A program made the position numbers and the translations under genes. The notes beneath the pieces were generated by a model. The model was given only the letters and a program-made list of their open reading frames with translations. It searched no databases and was not told the origin of the DNA. From Pseudovibrio sp947494035 (GTDB taxonomy: Bacteria > Pseudomonadota > Alphaproteobacteria > Rhizobiales > Stappiaceae), in contig CANLTN010000008.1 of NCBI GenBank assembly GCA_947494035.1, positions 124,001 to 188,000 on the forward strand: a stretch of DNA of 64,000 nt, given 5' to 3'. Positions 16,134-25,308 of the stretch are shown here, piece by piece (the stretch's first letter is position 1; each line of letters starts with the position of its first letter).

Positions 16134-18314
16134 ATGAAAAACAGCGGTAAAAAACCAACTAGCTCCCCCCGCAAATCCGGCGAGCAGACCAAAAAATCCT
16201 CCGGCGAAAAAAAGCAGAATCAGACAGTGACCGTTTCGGGCGAACGCATTGCCAAGGCAATGGCGCGTGCTGGTCTGTGCTCTCGCCGTGAAGCAGAAGG
16301 CTGGATTGAAGCAGGCCGTGTCAGCGTTAATGGCACTGTGCTGGAAACCCCAGCCTTTACCGTGACCCAGAAAGACAAGGTTATCGTTGACGGCAAGCCT
16401 TTGCCGACCCGCGAGCGGACCCGTCTGTGGCTCTTCCACAAACCACGGGGCACAGTCACCACCAACAAAGACCCTGAGGGTCGTAAGACTGTCTTTGACA
16501 TTCTGCCATCTGACATGCCGCGCGTTGTGACTGTTGGTCGTCTGGATATCAACACCGAAGGTCTGCTGCTGCTGACCAATGATGGTGGTCTTTCCCGCGT
16601 GATTGAATTGCCTGCCACTGGCTGGCTGCGCCGCTACCGCGTGCGCGCCTATGGTAAAGTGACTCAAGAGCAGCTGGATGCCCTGAAAGACGGTGTTGCC
16701 ATTGACGGTGTTCTTTACGGCGCTATTGAAGCGACGCTGGACACAGAAAAAGGTGATAACGTTTGGCTGACCATTGGCCTGCGTGAAGGTAAGAACCGCG
16801 AAGTTAAGCGTATTCTTGAGCATCTCGATCTTTCCGTGAACCGTTTGATCCGTATTTCCTTTGGCCCATTCCAGCTTGGCGACCTCGGTGATAGTGAGGT
16901 GCAGGAAATTCGTGGCCGTGTGCTGCGTGATCAGCTGGGCGAACGCCTCGTTACCGAAGCAGATCTGGACTTTGACGCGCCTATCGTCAATCAGATGGAT
17001 ACACGGACGAGCAAACAGAACGAGCAGAAGAAGAAAAGAAAGTCTTCTGGTGGGGCTGGTGCTGGCTGGATCAGCGCCAAGGATGCGGCAGCTGTTCTTG
17101 CCAAGAACAAGAGCAAGCCCGTTCGTCAGGACAGAGACAAGAAGGATGGCGAGGGCTCCGAGCAGAACCCGTTCGGCGACCGCAAGCGCATTGGTGTGAA
17201 GCCGACCTTTGGAGACCGCAAACCAGCTGAAGGCCGCGGCGAGCGCAAGTCCTTTGGTGACCGGGATCGCGGTGAGCGTAAGCCATTCGGAGACCGGGAT
17301 CGCGGTGAGCGTAAGCCATTTGGTGATCGGGATCGTGGTGAGCGTAAATCATTCGGTGACCGGGATCGTCAGGCTGGACCATCACGTTATGGCAGCAACG
17401 AACGTGGCGCTTATGGCAAACCCCGCCGTGTCTTCAGTGCAGATGGCAGCGTAGATACCTACACTCCAAGTTTTGACGATGACGATAGCAGGCAGACCGC
17501 TGCGAAGCGCAAGCCGGAAGAGCGTCGTTTTGGAACCCGCACCAAACGCGGTGATTTCGACCTTGCTCATGGTGGCAAGAAGCGTACTGCTGAGGCAGAT
17601 GCTCCTAAGCGTGACGACCGTCGCGGTGGTGGCTTCAATCCGGCAGACAATGCCGGCTATTCTGGCGATACTGGCCCGACACAGGGTGAACGTCGCTTCT
17701 CCAACCGTCGCCCCCGCGATGAGGCGCAGTCCGATGAAATGCGCGGTGGTTTCAATAAGGGACCTCGCGGCGACAAGCGTGAAGGCGGTCGTGACGGCGA
17801 TAAGCGTGGCTTCAGCAAAGGTCCACGCGAAGGTGGCCGTGATGGTGGCAAGCCAAGCTTCAGCAAAGGCCCACGCGAAGGTGGCCGTGATGGCGACAAG
17901 CGTGGCTTCAGCAAAGGTCCGCGCGAAGGTGGCCGCGATGGTGGCAAGCCGAGCTTCAGCAAAGGTCCGCGTGAAGGTGGCCGTGATGGCGGCAAGCCGG
18001 GCTTCAGCAAAGGCCCGCGTGAAGGTGGCCGTGATGGCGGCAAGCCGGGCTTCAGCAAAGGCCCGCGTGAAGGTGGTCGTGATGGCGGCAAGCCGAGCTT
18101 CAGCAAAGGTCCGCGTGAAGGTGGCCGTGATGGCGGCAAGCCGGGCTTCAGCAAAGGCCCGCGTGAAGGTGGTCGTGATGGCGGCAAGCCGGGCTTCAGC
18201 AAAGGTCCGCGTTCTGGTGGCAAGAGCTTTGGCGGAGATAAAGCGCGCGGTGGTCGCCCAGGTGGTGATCGTTCTGGCGCGCCTCGCGGAAACAAGGGTG
18301 GCAAGAGATCGTGA
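16134..18314 (+). CDS. rluB: 23S rRNA pseudouridine synthase (RluB/RsuA family) with long repetitive basic tail
   Basis: An RsuA-family pseudouridine synthase, probably RluB (23S rRNA U2605). A lysine-rich N-terminus is followed by an S4 RNA-binding domain (about 35-85: RIAKAMARAGLCSRREAE) and the catalytic domain, with the catalytic aspartate in GRLDINTEGLLLLTNDG near residue 140 and EGKNREVKRILEHL near 222. This enzyme part ends near residue 290. The remaining ~435 residues are low-complexity Arg/Gly/Lys/Asp sequence including two perfect coding repeat arrays (11 and 16 residues). The tail, an extreme form of that seen in alphaproteobacterial RluB, probably binds RNA and is probably disordered. 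The GTG of rsmD overlaps the stop, so the two are coupled. Confidence 0.92.
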   Translation: MKNSGKKPTSSPRKSGEQTKKSSGEKKQNQTVTVSGERIAKAMARAGLCSRREAEGWIEAGRVSVNGTVLETPAFTVTQKDKVIVDGKPLPTRERTRLWLFHKPRGTVTTNKDPEGRKTVFDILPSDMPRVVTVGRLDINTEGLLLLTNDGGLSRVIELPATGWLRRYRVRAYGKVTQEQLDALKDGVAIDGVLYGAIEATLDTEKGDNVWLTIGLREGKNREVKRILEHLDLSVNRLIRISFGPFQLGDLGDSEVQEIRGRVLRDQLGERLVTEADLDFDAPIVNQMDTRTSKQNEQKKKRKSSGGAGAGWISAKDAAAVLAKNKSKPVRQDRDKKDGEGSEQNPFGDRKRIGVKPTFGDRKPAEGRGERKSFGDRDRGERKPFGDRDRGERKPFGDRDRGERKSFGDRDRQAGPSRYGSNERGAYGKPRRVFSADGSVDTYTPSFDDDDSRQTAAKRKPEERRFGTRTKRGDFDLAHGGKKRTAEADAPKRDDRRGGGFNPADNAGYSGDTGPTQGERRFSNRRPRDEAQSDEMRGGFNKGPRGDKREGGRDGDKRGFSKGPREGGRDGGKPSFSKGPREGGRDGDKRGFSKGPREGGRDGGKPSFSKGPREGGRDGGKPGFSKGPREGGRDGGKPGFSKGPREGGRDGGKPSFSKGPREGGRDGGKPGFSKGPREGGRDGGKPGFSKGPRSGGKSFGGDKARGGRPGGDRSGAPRGNKGGKRS
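17241..17372 (+). repeat. Four 33-bp in-frame repeats in rluB
   Basis: Four consecutive 33-bp units encode GERK(S/P)FGDRDR. They are highly similar at DNA level, so they probably arose by recent slippage or unequal recombination. They lie in the basic tail. Confidence 0.9.
17817..18200 (+). repeat. Eight 48-bp in-frame repeats in rluB
   Basis: Eight perfect-length 48-bp units encode KGPREGGRDG(G/D)K(P/R)(S/G)FS, preceded by one irregular unit and followed by a partial KGPRSGG. The units vary at two or three codons. The array creates long false open frames on both strands. Confidence 0.92.
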
Positions 18315-18871
18315 GAATTGTTGCTGGACGCTTTCGGGGAACTGCCCTCGCTACGCCCAAGACACAGAATACACGGCCAACCAGTGACCGGATGAGAGAG
18401 ACCATTTTCAATGTTCTCGCTCATTCCTACGGCAATCCGGTTCAGGACGCGCGCGTGCTGGACCTGTTTGCAGGGACCGGCGCGCTTGGTCTGGAAGCGA
18501 TGAGCCGTGGCGGCAAGTACTGCGTCTTTGTTGAAGAGGCAGTCGAGCCGCGTGGTCTGATCCGCCGCAATGTGGAGACCACAGGCTTGATGGGCGCCAC
18601 GAAGATCCTGAGACGCGATGCGACCTCTCTGGGCCCTGCCGGAACAATAGCACCGTTCGATCTGGTGTTTCTGGACCCTCCCTACCGCTTGGAGCTGGGT
18701 GAGAAGGCTCTGGCGAGTGCTGCGGCTGGCGGCTGGCTCAACGAAGGCGCTCTTTGCATCTGGGAAGAGGATGCCAGCGTTTCTCCTGTGATCCCCGATG
18801 GATTTGAAGGGCTGGATGCACGCCATACAGGCGACAGTCAGATCCTCGTTTTGAGGTACATCGGCGTCTAG
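18311..18871 (+). CDS. rsmD: 16S rRNA (guanine966-N2)-methyltransferase
   Basis: RsmD methylates G966 of 16S rRNA using S-adenosylmethionine. It has the N-terminal MRIVAGRFRG and RPTSDRMRETIFN typical of the family, the SAM-binding DLFAGTGALGLEAMSRG near residues 52-68 and the catalytic DPPY near 120. Length 186 is normal. The start is GTG 18311, overlapping the TGA of rluB by 3 nt (GTGA), which implies translational coupling; two rRNA-modifying enzymes are thus made together. A strong terminator follows. Confidence 0.95.
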   Translation: MRIVAGRFRGTALATPKTQNTRPTSDRMRETIFNVLAHSYGNPVQDARVLDLFAGTGALGLEAMSRGGKYCVFVEEAVEPRGLIRRNVETTGLMGATKILRRDATSLGPAGTIAPFDLVFLDPPYRLELGEKALASAAAGGWLNEGALCIWEEDASVSPVIPDGFEGLDARHTGDSQILVLRYIGV

Positions 18872-18900
18872 GCTGAACGGCCCTATATATAAAGAGTAGC

Positions 18901-18940
18901 AAAAGGCCTTCCCAGCTTAGTTTCGGGAGGGCCTTTTTTT
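18901..18940 (+). terminator. Rho-independent terminator of rluB-rsmD
   Basis: A GC-rich stem (AAAGGCC.TCCC paired with GGGA.GGCCTTT) is followed by a run of seven T. It starts about 30 nt after the rsmD stop. Confidence 0.88.
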
Positions 18941-19530
18941 GTGGGCTTATGAAGTGGCGATCAGGGCTGGCTTCGGCGCGGGCCCGTGCAATGTGACAAT
19001 TTGCGGAAATTTGCTTCACGCTTCACATAGCAGCGCGTCAGACCTCAAAAGAACGCAAAATTCTCAAAACAGCGCAAACGAACCACAAAACTCGAATACT
19101 TGTAAATACTATCACTAAACTTATCATGGAGTATGGCTATGACTCGACATTTATCTCGATAGAGGCTTTGATTCGAGTGGGGCAGATTGCATATGGGTAT
19201 GCCTACAAAATCCTTATACCTACCTTTTAATCAACAATAACAGATACTTAAATATGGCAAGAATACCCCTATATTAGGTTTGCTACATCTACCTATCTGA
19301 TGAGCAAAGCGTTGCAGGAATGAAACAGCAGTTTCGATTAGCTTGATAACTCTAGGTTATTTTGAGAGTTATTGTTGCATCCAGAAGGATCTACTGGCAT
19401 CAATTGCTGCAGGGAATTCGCGTACACAAAAATAAAATAAGTTTTGCTTAGGCAGCACTGGGCCGCCTTAAGTAGTTTTGTCTATTAACCTTGTTTGAGG
19501 AGTGGGTTTCAACCCGATAGGAGTCGAATT
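18941..19530. other. Long AT-rich upstream region of the porin gene
   Basis: About 590 bases without a recognisable gene. It is AT-rich with several A and T tracts, and ends in a clear ribosome site for the porin (AGGAG at 19519-19523). A long untranslated leader or several regulatory sites are likely for a major porin, but I could not pin down a promoter, OmpR-type site or small RNA by eye. Confidence 0.45.
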
Positions 19531-20832
19531 ATGCGCCACTTTACAACTAGCGCCGCAGCAGCGCTTATGATGAGTGCCACTCCGGTCCTTGCAGCCGATC
19601 TTCCCGTTGCGCCGGAGCCCGTAGAATACGTCCAAATATGTGACGCCTACGGAATTGGATATTTCTTTATTCCAGGCACTGATACCTGTTTGAGAATCCG
19701 AGGTCGTGTTCGTGCAGAATACCGCTTTAACAACTTTGGAGCGGGCCCGAACGACTGGTCTGACCGGACAAGAAATTCAACATCCACTCGTGCACGTGGT
19801 TACCTGCGTTTTGATGCTCGAACTCAAACAGAATACGGTTTGCTTCGTGCTTACATTGATTTCTTCGCGACAGTGGACACACCAGGCTTTATCCAGACTG
19901 ACAGTTCAGATCCTTTTGTGAACGAACCAGTCGGATCGTTTGGAGTGCAGCAGGATAATACAATCCCGACGCTTGACTTTGCGTTCGTTCAGTTTGGCGG
20001 TATGACCATTGGTCGAGCACAGTCTTTCTATGACTTCTGGACTGGTTATGCATATGGTGCGATCACCACCGTAGCGTATTCTGACCGGAACCTCTGGCTT
20101 GGCGGTTATACCTTCGATCTGGGCAACGGATTGTCAACCAGTTGGTCTGTGGAAGACAGAACAGCTCGTCAGCAGGATCTCTTTGCTGGTGAATACCTTG
20201 ACTCATTTGGATTTTTCCAAGGTTACGGTGGCATGCGCTTCCCAAGCCTTGTTGCAAACATCCGACTTGATCAAGGTTGGGGTTCAGCACAGATCATGGG
20301 TGCTTTAACTGAAGTCCGGTTCCTGGAATCCTTCCCATCCGGTCGTCTCGGTTGGGCCGTTGGTGGTGGTGTCGAAATTGATATACCATTCTTCAACAAC
20401 TGGATTTCCGGCTTCCAGGGCGTTGTTCAGGCTACCTACGCACAGGGTGCTCTTGGTTACGTCCACAGTGACTGGGAAAACGTGATCTTCGATGCAACGG
20501 ACCTTACGAATGACGGAGGCGGTATTGGTACCGGCTGGTCTGTTGCTTGGGGCTTCCAAGCTGACTTTACACCAGAATGGAACGCAGCAATTCAGGCTTC
20601 CTATGCTCACGCCAACCAGAAGTTCCTCTGGAACCAAAATCAGTGGGATGTTGTCGGTAAGGTCGGCTGGGTACCTGTAAGCGGCTTCGAGATTGGTACT
20701 GAAGTTGCATACCGGAACGTTGGCTTGGGTAAGGTGTTCCCAGATAACACAACTAACTTTGGTGAGCCAACTCGCCCAGTTGGTATGCAGAACATCATCG
20801 CAGTCCTACTCCGTGTTCAACGGGACTTCTGA
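19531..20832 (+). CDS. Rhizobiales-type outer-membrane porin (Porin_2 family)
   Basis: A 433-residue general porin. A signal peptide (residues 1 to about 21, ending SATPVLA) is followed by the family's typical start VEYVQICDAYGIGYFFIPGTDTCLRIRGRVR with its two cysteines, and then by alternating beta-strand sequence ending in the terminal phenylalanine (LLRVQRDF) needed for outer-membrane assembly. The start ATG 19531 has AGGAG 7 nt upstream. Codon use is strongly biased and even, as for an abundant protein. It is monocistronic, with a long upstream region and a strong terminator. Confidence 0.94.
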   Translation: MRHFTTSAAAALMMSATPVLAADLPVAPEPVEYVQICDAYGIGYFFIPGTDTCLRIRGRVRAEYRFNNFGAGPNDWSDRTRNSTSTRARGYLRFDARTQTEYGLLRAYIDFFATVDTPGFIQTDSSDPFVNEPVGSFGVQQDNTIPTLDFAFVQFGGMTIGRAQSFYDFWTGYAYGAITTVAYSDRNLWLGGYTFDLGNGLSTSWSVEDRTARQQDLFAGEYLDSFGFFQGYGGMRFPSLVANIRLDQGWGSAQIMGALTEVRFLESFPSGRLGWAVGGGVEIDIPFFNNWISGFQGVVQATYAQGALGYVHSDWENVIFDATDLTNDGGGIGTGWSVAWGFQADFTPEWNAAIQASYAHANQKFLWNQNQWDVVGKVGWVPVSGFEIGTEVAYRNVGLGKVFPDNTTNFGEPTRPVGMQNIIAVLLRVQRDF

Positions 20833-20884
20833 GGCCACATGTCAGAACCCATCGATTACCTAGTGTGATCGAGAATACGAACTG

Positions 20885-20924
20885 GAAGAGGCGGATCATT
20901 GATCCGCCTCTTCTGGTTTTTTGG
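20885..20924 (+). terminator. Rho-independent terminator of the porin gene
   Basis: A perfect 13-bp stem, GAAGAGGCGGATC/GATCCGCCTCTTC with loop ATT, is followed by TGGTTTTTT. Confidence 0.92.
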
Positions 20925-20990
20925 CATTAAACATTACTGCAGCGCGCCTCCATCAGCCTTCACGCATCGTACTCTCACTTCTTTATCGGG

Positions 20991-21039
20991 CCGAATTCTT
21001 GCTGTCTGATTGAATGTAATCAAACGGTGTACACTCTAG
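20991..21039 (+). repeat. Dispersed repeat, family B, copy 2
   Basis: CCGAATTCTTG-CTGTCTGATTG-AATGT-AATCAAACGG is a near copy of 15954-16002. Its right edge runs into the mutL stop codon (21036-21038). It may act as a weak hairpin at the mutL 3' end. Confidence 0.6.
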
Positions 21040-22988
21040 TGTCGTCCGAACAGGCGTTCGATATCGGAGAGTTTTAGCTCAATCCAAGTTGGTCTGCCGT
21101 GATTGCATTGGCCGGACTTTGGCGTTGCTTCCATGTCACGAAGCAGATTGTCCATTTCTTCCGGCCGCATTCTTCTCCCTGCCCTGATAGAGCCGTGGCA
21201 GGCCATTGTTGCAGCCACAAGATCCAGCTTTTCGCGGATACGCGTCGAGCTGTCATACTCCGCAAAGTCATCTGCCAGATCTTGGACCAACGCCTTGATG
21301 TTCAAACGCTTGAGCATCGATGGGGTCTCTCGTACGGCAATTGCACCCGGGCCGAAGCGTTCCAGCACGAGGCCGACCTCCTCCAGCTCGGGTGCTCGCT
21401 CTTCCAAACGCGCCACATCTTCTTCTGGCAGATCAACGATCTCTGGAATCAAGAGCATTTGGCGCGAAACATCGCGCTTTGCTAGGTCCTCTTTGAGTTG
21501 CTCATAGACAAGACGCTCATGCGCGGCGTGCTGATCTACAATTACCAGACCATCTTTGGTTTGCGAGACAATATAGGTTTCATGGATTTGCGCTCTTGCG
21601 GCTCCAAGCGGAAAACTCTCGCGGTCTTCGGGGAGCTCATGTGCGTGGGCTCTTGAATCTGCAGAAGGGGCATCAACCTGATGGTATGCTGGAACACCTA
21701 CAGATGGCTGCGCAAGCCCATACTCTGCTGGAGCCGTGTAGGGTGCTGTTGCTTCCATCAGACCCAGCTGTGTTTCGCTTGATCCTGCTTCTGGAATATC
21801 CGCAGCGCTCCACACACCTGTTGCTTGCTGTTCTGGACGGTAGGAAGATTGCTGCCATGAATAGTTTTGCGGCGCTTCCCGCAGACCTTGAGGTGTATGT
21901 GCCGAGGCGCCTGAATGAACATTGAAGCCAGCGTTTTGACCCATAGGGCGAATCGCATTGATGGCAGATTGGGTGTTTGCTGTGGAAGCGCGGAAACCGG
22001 ATTGTACAAAGGCATTTTTCAGCGCACCGATCATTAATCCGCGGACGAGCTGGCCGTCTCTGAAGCGCACATCTGCTTTTGCAGGGTGAACGTTCACATC
22101 CACCTGATGCGGATCGAGATCGATATTCAGCACTACAATCGGGTGGCGATCCCGTGAGAGCACGTCAGAATAAGCGGCCTTCAGGGAGCCTAAGAGCAAC
22201 TTATCTCGGACCGGTCGGCCATTTACGAAGAAGAACTGGTGCTGGGAGTTGGCGCGGTGGAAGGTTGGCAGGCCTGCGTATCCATAAAGATGGACTCCTT
22301 CCCGCAATGCCTCAATCTCCATCGCGTTTTTGGTAAAATCGGTGCCGAGAATTTGCCCGACCCGTGCCAGATCTGCGTCGTCTCCCGTACAGGCTGGTAG
22401 TTCCAGCTGGCGGCGATCGGAACCGGAGAGCGTGAAACGCACTGTTGGATTGGCAAGAGCGATACGTTTGACAATTTCTGTAATTGCGGTTGCTTCGGCA
22501 CGGTCGGATTTCAGGAACTTCAGACGGGCTGGTACTGAGAAGAAGATATCCTTTACTTCTACGCGCGTTCCAGAATTTAAGGCGGCCGGTTCTATATCGT
22601 GGTTCTGGCCACCCTCAACCTCAATCTTCCAGGCGTGTGGTTCGGAGGCGTGGCGTGTTGTAATTTCAAGCCGCGAGATCGCGCCAATGGATGGCAGCGC
22701 TTCTCCGCGAAAGCCCATGGTGCGGATGTCCATGAGATCATTTTCAGGCAGTTTTGACGTACAATGGCGTCGGACGGCCAGTTGCAGGTCTTCCTTCGTC
22801 ATTCCGGCGCCATTGTCCGTGATACGCAGCAGGCTTTTGCCGCCGGAGGCTGTTACGATCTCGATGCGTGTTGCTCCGGCATCGACTGCGTTTTCAACCA
22901 GCTCTTTAACGACACTTGCCGGCCGTTCAATCACTTCGCCAGCGGCAATTCTGTTGATCGTCGTATCGCTAAGTTGTCTTACCGCCAT
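21036..22988 (-). CDS. mutL: DNA mismatch repair protein MutL
   Basis: MutL links MutS mismatch recognition to strand removal. The N-terminal GHKL ATPase has all its motifs: IAAGEVIERPASVVKELVENAVDAGA, RITDNGAGM and TMGFRGEALPSI, with the second-domain SGTRVEVKDIFFSVPARLKFL. The C-terminal dimerisation domain contains VDQHAAHERLVYE, ACHGSIRAGRRMRPEEM and ends CNHGRPTWIEL. The CHGSIRAG and CNHGRPT elements with DQHAAHERL (endonuclease-type DQHA motif) suggest a MutL with intrinsic nicking activity, expected where MutH is absent. The start is ATG 22988 with GGCGGAG upstream, giving 650 residues; the frame is open to 23120 without start support. It is divergent from a HAD hydrolase gene. Confidence 0.96.
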   Translation of the reverse strand: MAVRQLSDTTINRIAAGEVIERPASVVKELVENAVDAGATRIEIVTASGGKSLLRITDNGAGMTKEDLQLAVRRHCTSKLPENDLMDIRTMGFRGEALPSIGAISRLEITTRHASEPHAWKIEVEGGQNHDIEPAALNSGTRVEVKDIFFSVPARLKFLKSDRAEATAITEIVKRIALANPTVRFTLSGSDRRQLELPACTGDDADLARVGQILGTDFTKNAMEIEALREGVHLYGYAGLPTFHRANSQHQFFFVNGRPVRDKLLLGSLKAAYSDVLSRDRHPIVVLNIDLDPHQVDVNVHPAKADVRFRDGQLVRGLMIGALKNAFVQSGFRASTANTQSAINAIRPMGQNAGFNVHSGASAHTPQGLREAPQNYSWQQSSYRPEQQATGVWSAADIPEAGSSETQLGLMEATAPYTAPAEYGLAQPSVGVPAYHQVDAPSADSRAHAHELPEDRESFPLGAARAQIHETYIVSQTKDGLVIVDQHAAHERLVYEQLKEDLAKRDVSRQMLLIPEIVDLPEEDVARLEERAPELEEVGLVLERFGPGAIAVRETPSMLKRLNIKALVQDLADDFAEYDSSTRIREKLDLVAATMACHGSIRAGRRMRPEEMDNLLRDMEATPKSGQCNHGRPTWIELKLSDIERLFGRH

Positions 22989-23191
22989 AACCGCTCCGCC
23001 TAAAAAAATTGTCATGCATATACATGGCGCATCTAAATCACATTTGTGACAGAGGTTTGCGCCCAGGGTCAATGCGGGGTGTGCGGTGATTATATCTACT
23101 TGCCGCCGCCGCCAGCTCAAGTTATGAGGATTTGGCCCAACTCTACTCTTTTTTCAAGAGCATCTCCAAGTTTCCTCCAAGAGAACATCAT

Positions 23192-24046
23192 ATGAAGCAA
23201 CAGTCCCCAATCACTGGCCTTCGCCAGATCGCAGATCCATTCAACGGCATTCTATGCGATGTCTGGGGTGTTTTACATAATGGTGTGAGCGCTTTTCCTG
23301 CTGCGATTGAGGCTCTTGAGACATATAAAGCGCGTTATGGTCGACCTGTTGTACTGATTACCAATGCGCCGCGTCCTGCCAATGAGATTGCGGAGCATCT
23401 TCGGAGTTTGGGCGTTCCACAAACCTGCTATGACTCGATTGTCTCGTCAGGAGATGTGGTTCAGGCTGACCTTCGGGCTATGGACCATGCAAAAGTCTAT
23501 CATATCGGTCCGGAAAAGAATCAAAACCTGTTTCACGGCACCAGCTTTGACTTTGTGGAGCCGGTGGCTGCGGACGTTATTGTTTGCTCGGGTCTCAACG
23601 ACAGGCGCGTGGAAGAGCCGGAAGACTACCGTTCTCATTTTGAGGAGCTGTTGAAGCTTGATCTGGCACTTATTTGCGCCAACCCGGACATTGTTGCTGA
23701 ACAGGGTGACAAATTGGTCTGGTGTGCGGGCGCGCTTGCAAAGCTTTACGAGGAGATGGGGGGACGGGTCATTATTACCGGCAAACCCCACCATCCGATC
23801 TACGATATGGCGCGCTCCAAGCTCAATGCACATGCGGGTAGAGCGCTTGGTAAATCCGAAATTTTGGTGATTGGGGATGGTCTGCCAACCGACATCAAAG
23901 GCGCGAATGCGCAAGGCATCAGCGCGCTGTTTTTGACCGGTGGCATTCACGCAGCGGATCTGTCAGATGGTGCTGAGGCAGTTGAATCTATGCTCAGGAA
24001 TGAAGGGCTGGAGGTTCACAGCTTTATGGAGCGTCTGAGCTGGTGA
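23192..24046 (+). CDS. TIGR01459-type HAD-superfamily hydrolase
   Basis: A 284-residue HAD hydrolase of class IIA (NagD/4-nitrophenylphosphatase-like, TIGR01459 group common in alphaproteobacteria). Motif I is modified to ILCDVWGVLHNG near residue 22 with the first Asp retained, motif II is VVLITNAPRP, and motif III/IV are GKPHHPIYDMA and VIGDGLPTDIKGA. It is probably a cytoplasmic phosphatase for a small sugar phosphate or nucleotide; the substrate is unknown. The start ATG 23192 is chosen for the AAGAGAAC element and family length; the frame is open to 23132. Confidence 0.88.
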   Translation: MKQQSPITGLRQIADPFNGILCDVWGVLHNGVSAFPAAIEALETYKARYGRPVVLITNAPRPANEIAEHLRSLGVPQTCYDSIVSSGDVVQADLRAMDHAKVYHIGPEKNQNLFHGTSFDFVEPVAADVIVCSGLNDRRVEEPEDYRSHFEELLKLDLALICANPDIVAEQGDKLVWCAGALAKLYEEMGGRVIITGKPHHPIYDMARSKLNAHAGRALGKSEILVIGDGLPTDIKGANAQGISALFLTGGIHAADLSDGAEAVESMLRNEGLEVHSFMERLSW

Positions 24047-24072
24047 CACTCACCAGCTGAATACGATCAAAA

Positions 24073-24744
24073 TTAAGCGAATAGTTTGTCGATGTCGTCC
24101 TGCTGCACGTCTTCCAGCATTGCGTCGATCTCCTCCTGAGAGACGCCTTCGCCCTTTTTCTGAGGCCCGTGAAGGATCAGTTCACGCTTGCGGCGCTCTT
24201 CCTCGGTCTCTTCTAGAGGGGTATCGTGACTTTCCTGTTTAAGGCGCAGGCGCTCAACGAAGTTGGAGACCCGTTCATCAATGGTATTCAGTGTGCTGAC
24301 AACTTTGGAGATGCGTTGGCCAGTGATGTCCTGAAAGGCGCAGGCCTGAAAGATCTCCATCACCTGATTGTTGACGGTGTCCTGATAGGCTTGGGCATCA
24401 TCCGGATCAGCTGCCATGATGATTTCGGCTGCTTCCATGATTGTATGCGTTGCCTCCTCTGTTGAGGAAACAATAGCATCCAACTCACGGCCAGCTTCAG
24501 GAATATGGTTATCTCTCATATCCGCGACGCGAAGCTTACTGATCTCGGCTTTCATCCGCGCAATTTCTGCGCCGATCGCCGCCAGCTCCATGGTCACAGC
24601 AGGTTGGACGTGTTCAATGATGCCCCCCATTGAATCTGTCATAACCTCAGCAAGACCCATCACATCTGTGAGCGTAACTTCGCTCGACTTCTCACGGCTT
24701 TCTTCCAGAAAGTCTATGAGTTGCTGAATATCAATTTTGCTCAA
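24073..24744 (-). CDS. cheZ: CheZ-like chemotaxis phosphatase
   Basis: A 223-residue, mostly helical and acidic protein matching alphaproteobacterial CheZ, which dephosphorylates CheY-P. The signature is CAFQDITGQRISKVVSTL near residue 136, the active-site helix whose D and Q are catalytic in CheZ. The C-terminal DDIDKLFA resembles the CheY-binding tail of the family. The start appears to be TTG 24744, with GGGAAGAG 8 nt upstream and no nearer ATG. It follows cheY by 180 nt on the same strand, which supports a functional pair. No kinase or receptor genes lie nearby. Confidence 0.86.
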   Translation of the reverse strand: MSKIDIQQLIDFLEESREKSSEVTLTDVMGLAEVMTDSMGGIIEHVQPAVTMELAAIGAEIARMKAEISKLRVADMRDNHIPEAGRELDAIVSSTEEATHTIMEAAEIIMAADPDDAQAYQDTVNNQVMEIFQACAFQDITGQRISKVVSTLNTIDERVSNFVERLRLKQESHDTPLEETEEERRKRELILHGPQKKGEGVSQEEIDAMLEDVQQDDIDKLFA

Positions 24745-24924
24745 AACAACACTCTTCCCTTTACCTGAGTAGGGAACGTCTCCTCCAGCAAGCTAACTTG
24801 CCCGCCAGTTCAGAGCTCTACCCGACCTTGTAAACCGGTCAGTTGGGTGCACAGAAGGGTTGGGGCGCTTTCCATATGGCGTCCTCACCCCAGCCCATGT
24901 TTTTCAAATTGTGCGCAAGGCAAA

Positions 24925-25308
24925 TTAGTCTGCGAAAACCGCTTCGATTTTGCCCTTAAGTGTTTGCGCGTTAAACGGCTTAACGATGTAGTTGTTAACC
25001 CCTGCCTTTTTCGCAGCGATCACGTTTTCCGTTTTTGATTCAGCTGTAACCATGATGAATGGCGTCTTCGTCAGAGCCGCATCCTGCCTGACCTGCTTGA
25101 GCAGCTCGTAGCCAGTCATTGGTTCCATGTTCCAATCCGAGATAATCAGGCCATAACGACGCTGCTTCATCTTCTCGTAGGCCTCAGTGCCATCTGCCGC
25201 ATCATCGATGTCCGTAAAGCCAAGTTGCTTCAACAAGTTACGAATGATTCGAATCATGGTCTTATAATCATCGACGACCAAAATTGGCATCTGAAGATCA
25301 AGGGCCAT
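24925..25308 (-). CDS. cheY: CheY-type chemotaxis response regulator
   Basis: A single-domain receiver of 127 residues. The acidic pair VDD (residues 12-13), the phosphorylation site in IISDWNM near residue 57, the switch threonine in MVTAES and the lysine in VKPF are all present. The sequence is close to alphaproteobacterial CheY with an AAKKAGVNNYIVKPFN C-terminal half. The start is ATG 25308, with GGAG 6 nt upstream; a longer frame to 25368 lacks support. It precedes cheZ, so kinase signals and their removal are encoded side by side. Confidence 0.94.
   Translation of the reverse strand: MALDLQMPILVVDDYKTMIRIIRNLLKQLGFTDIDDAADGTEAYEKMKQRRYGLIISDWNMEPMTGYELLKQVRQDAALTKTPFIMVTAESKTENVIAAKKAGVNNYIVKPFNAQTLKGKIEAVFAD

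Noticed and set aside
17817..18200. Regular direct repeats that could suggest a CRISPR array
   Set aside because: The units are contiguous 48-bp in-frame codons with no spacers, lying inside the rluB reading frame; no cas gene is present.
17473..18387. 304-residue plus-strand frame in a second reading frame of rluB
   Set aside because: Another shadow of the 48-bp repeat, made of repetitive KVRVKVAVMAASRAS-like sequence with no start signal.
17657..18826. 389-residue minus-strand open frame rich in PPSRGPLLKPG repeats
   Set aside because: It is the antisense reading of the rluB repeat array; the 48-bp unit is a multiple of three, so all frames stay open. It also runs through rsmD.
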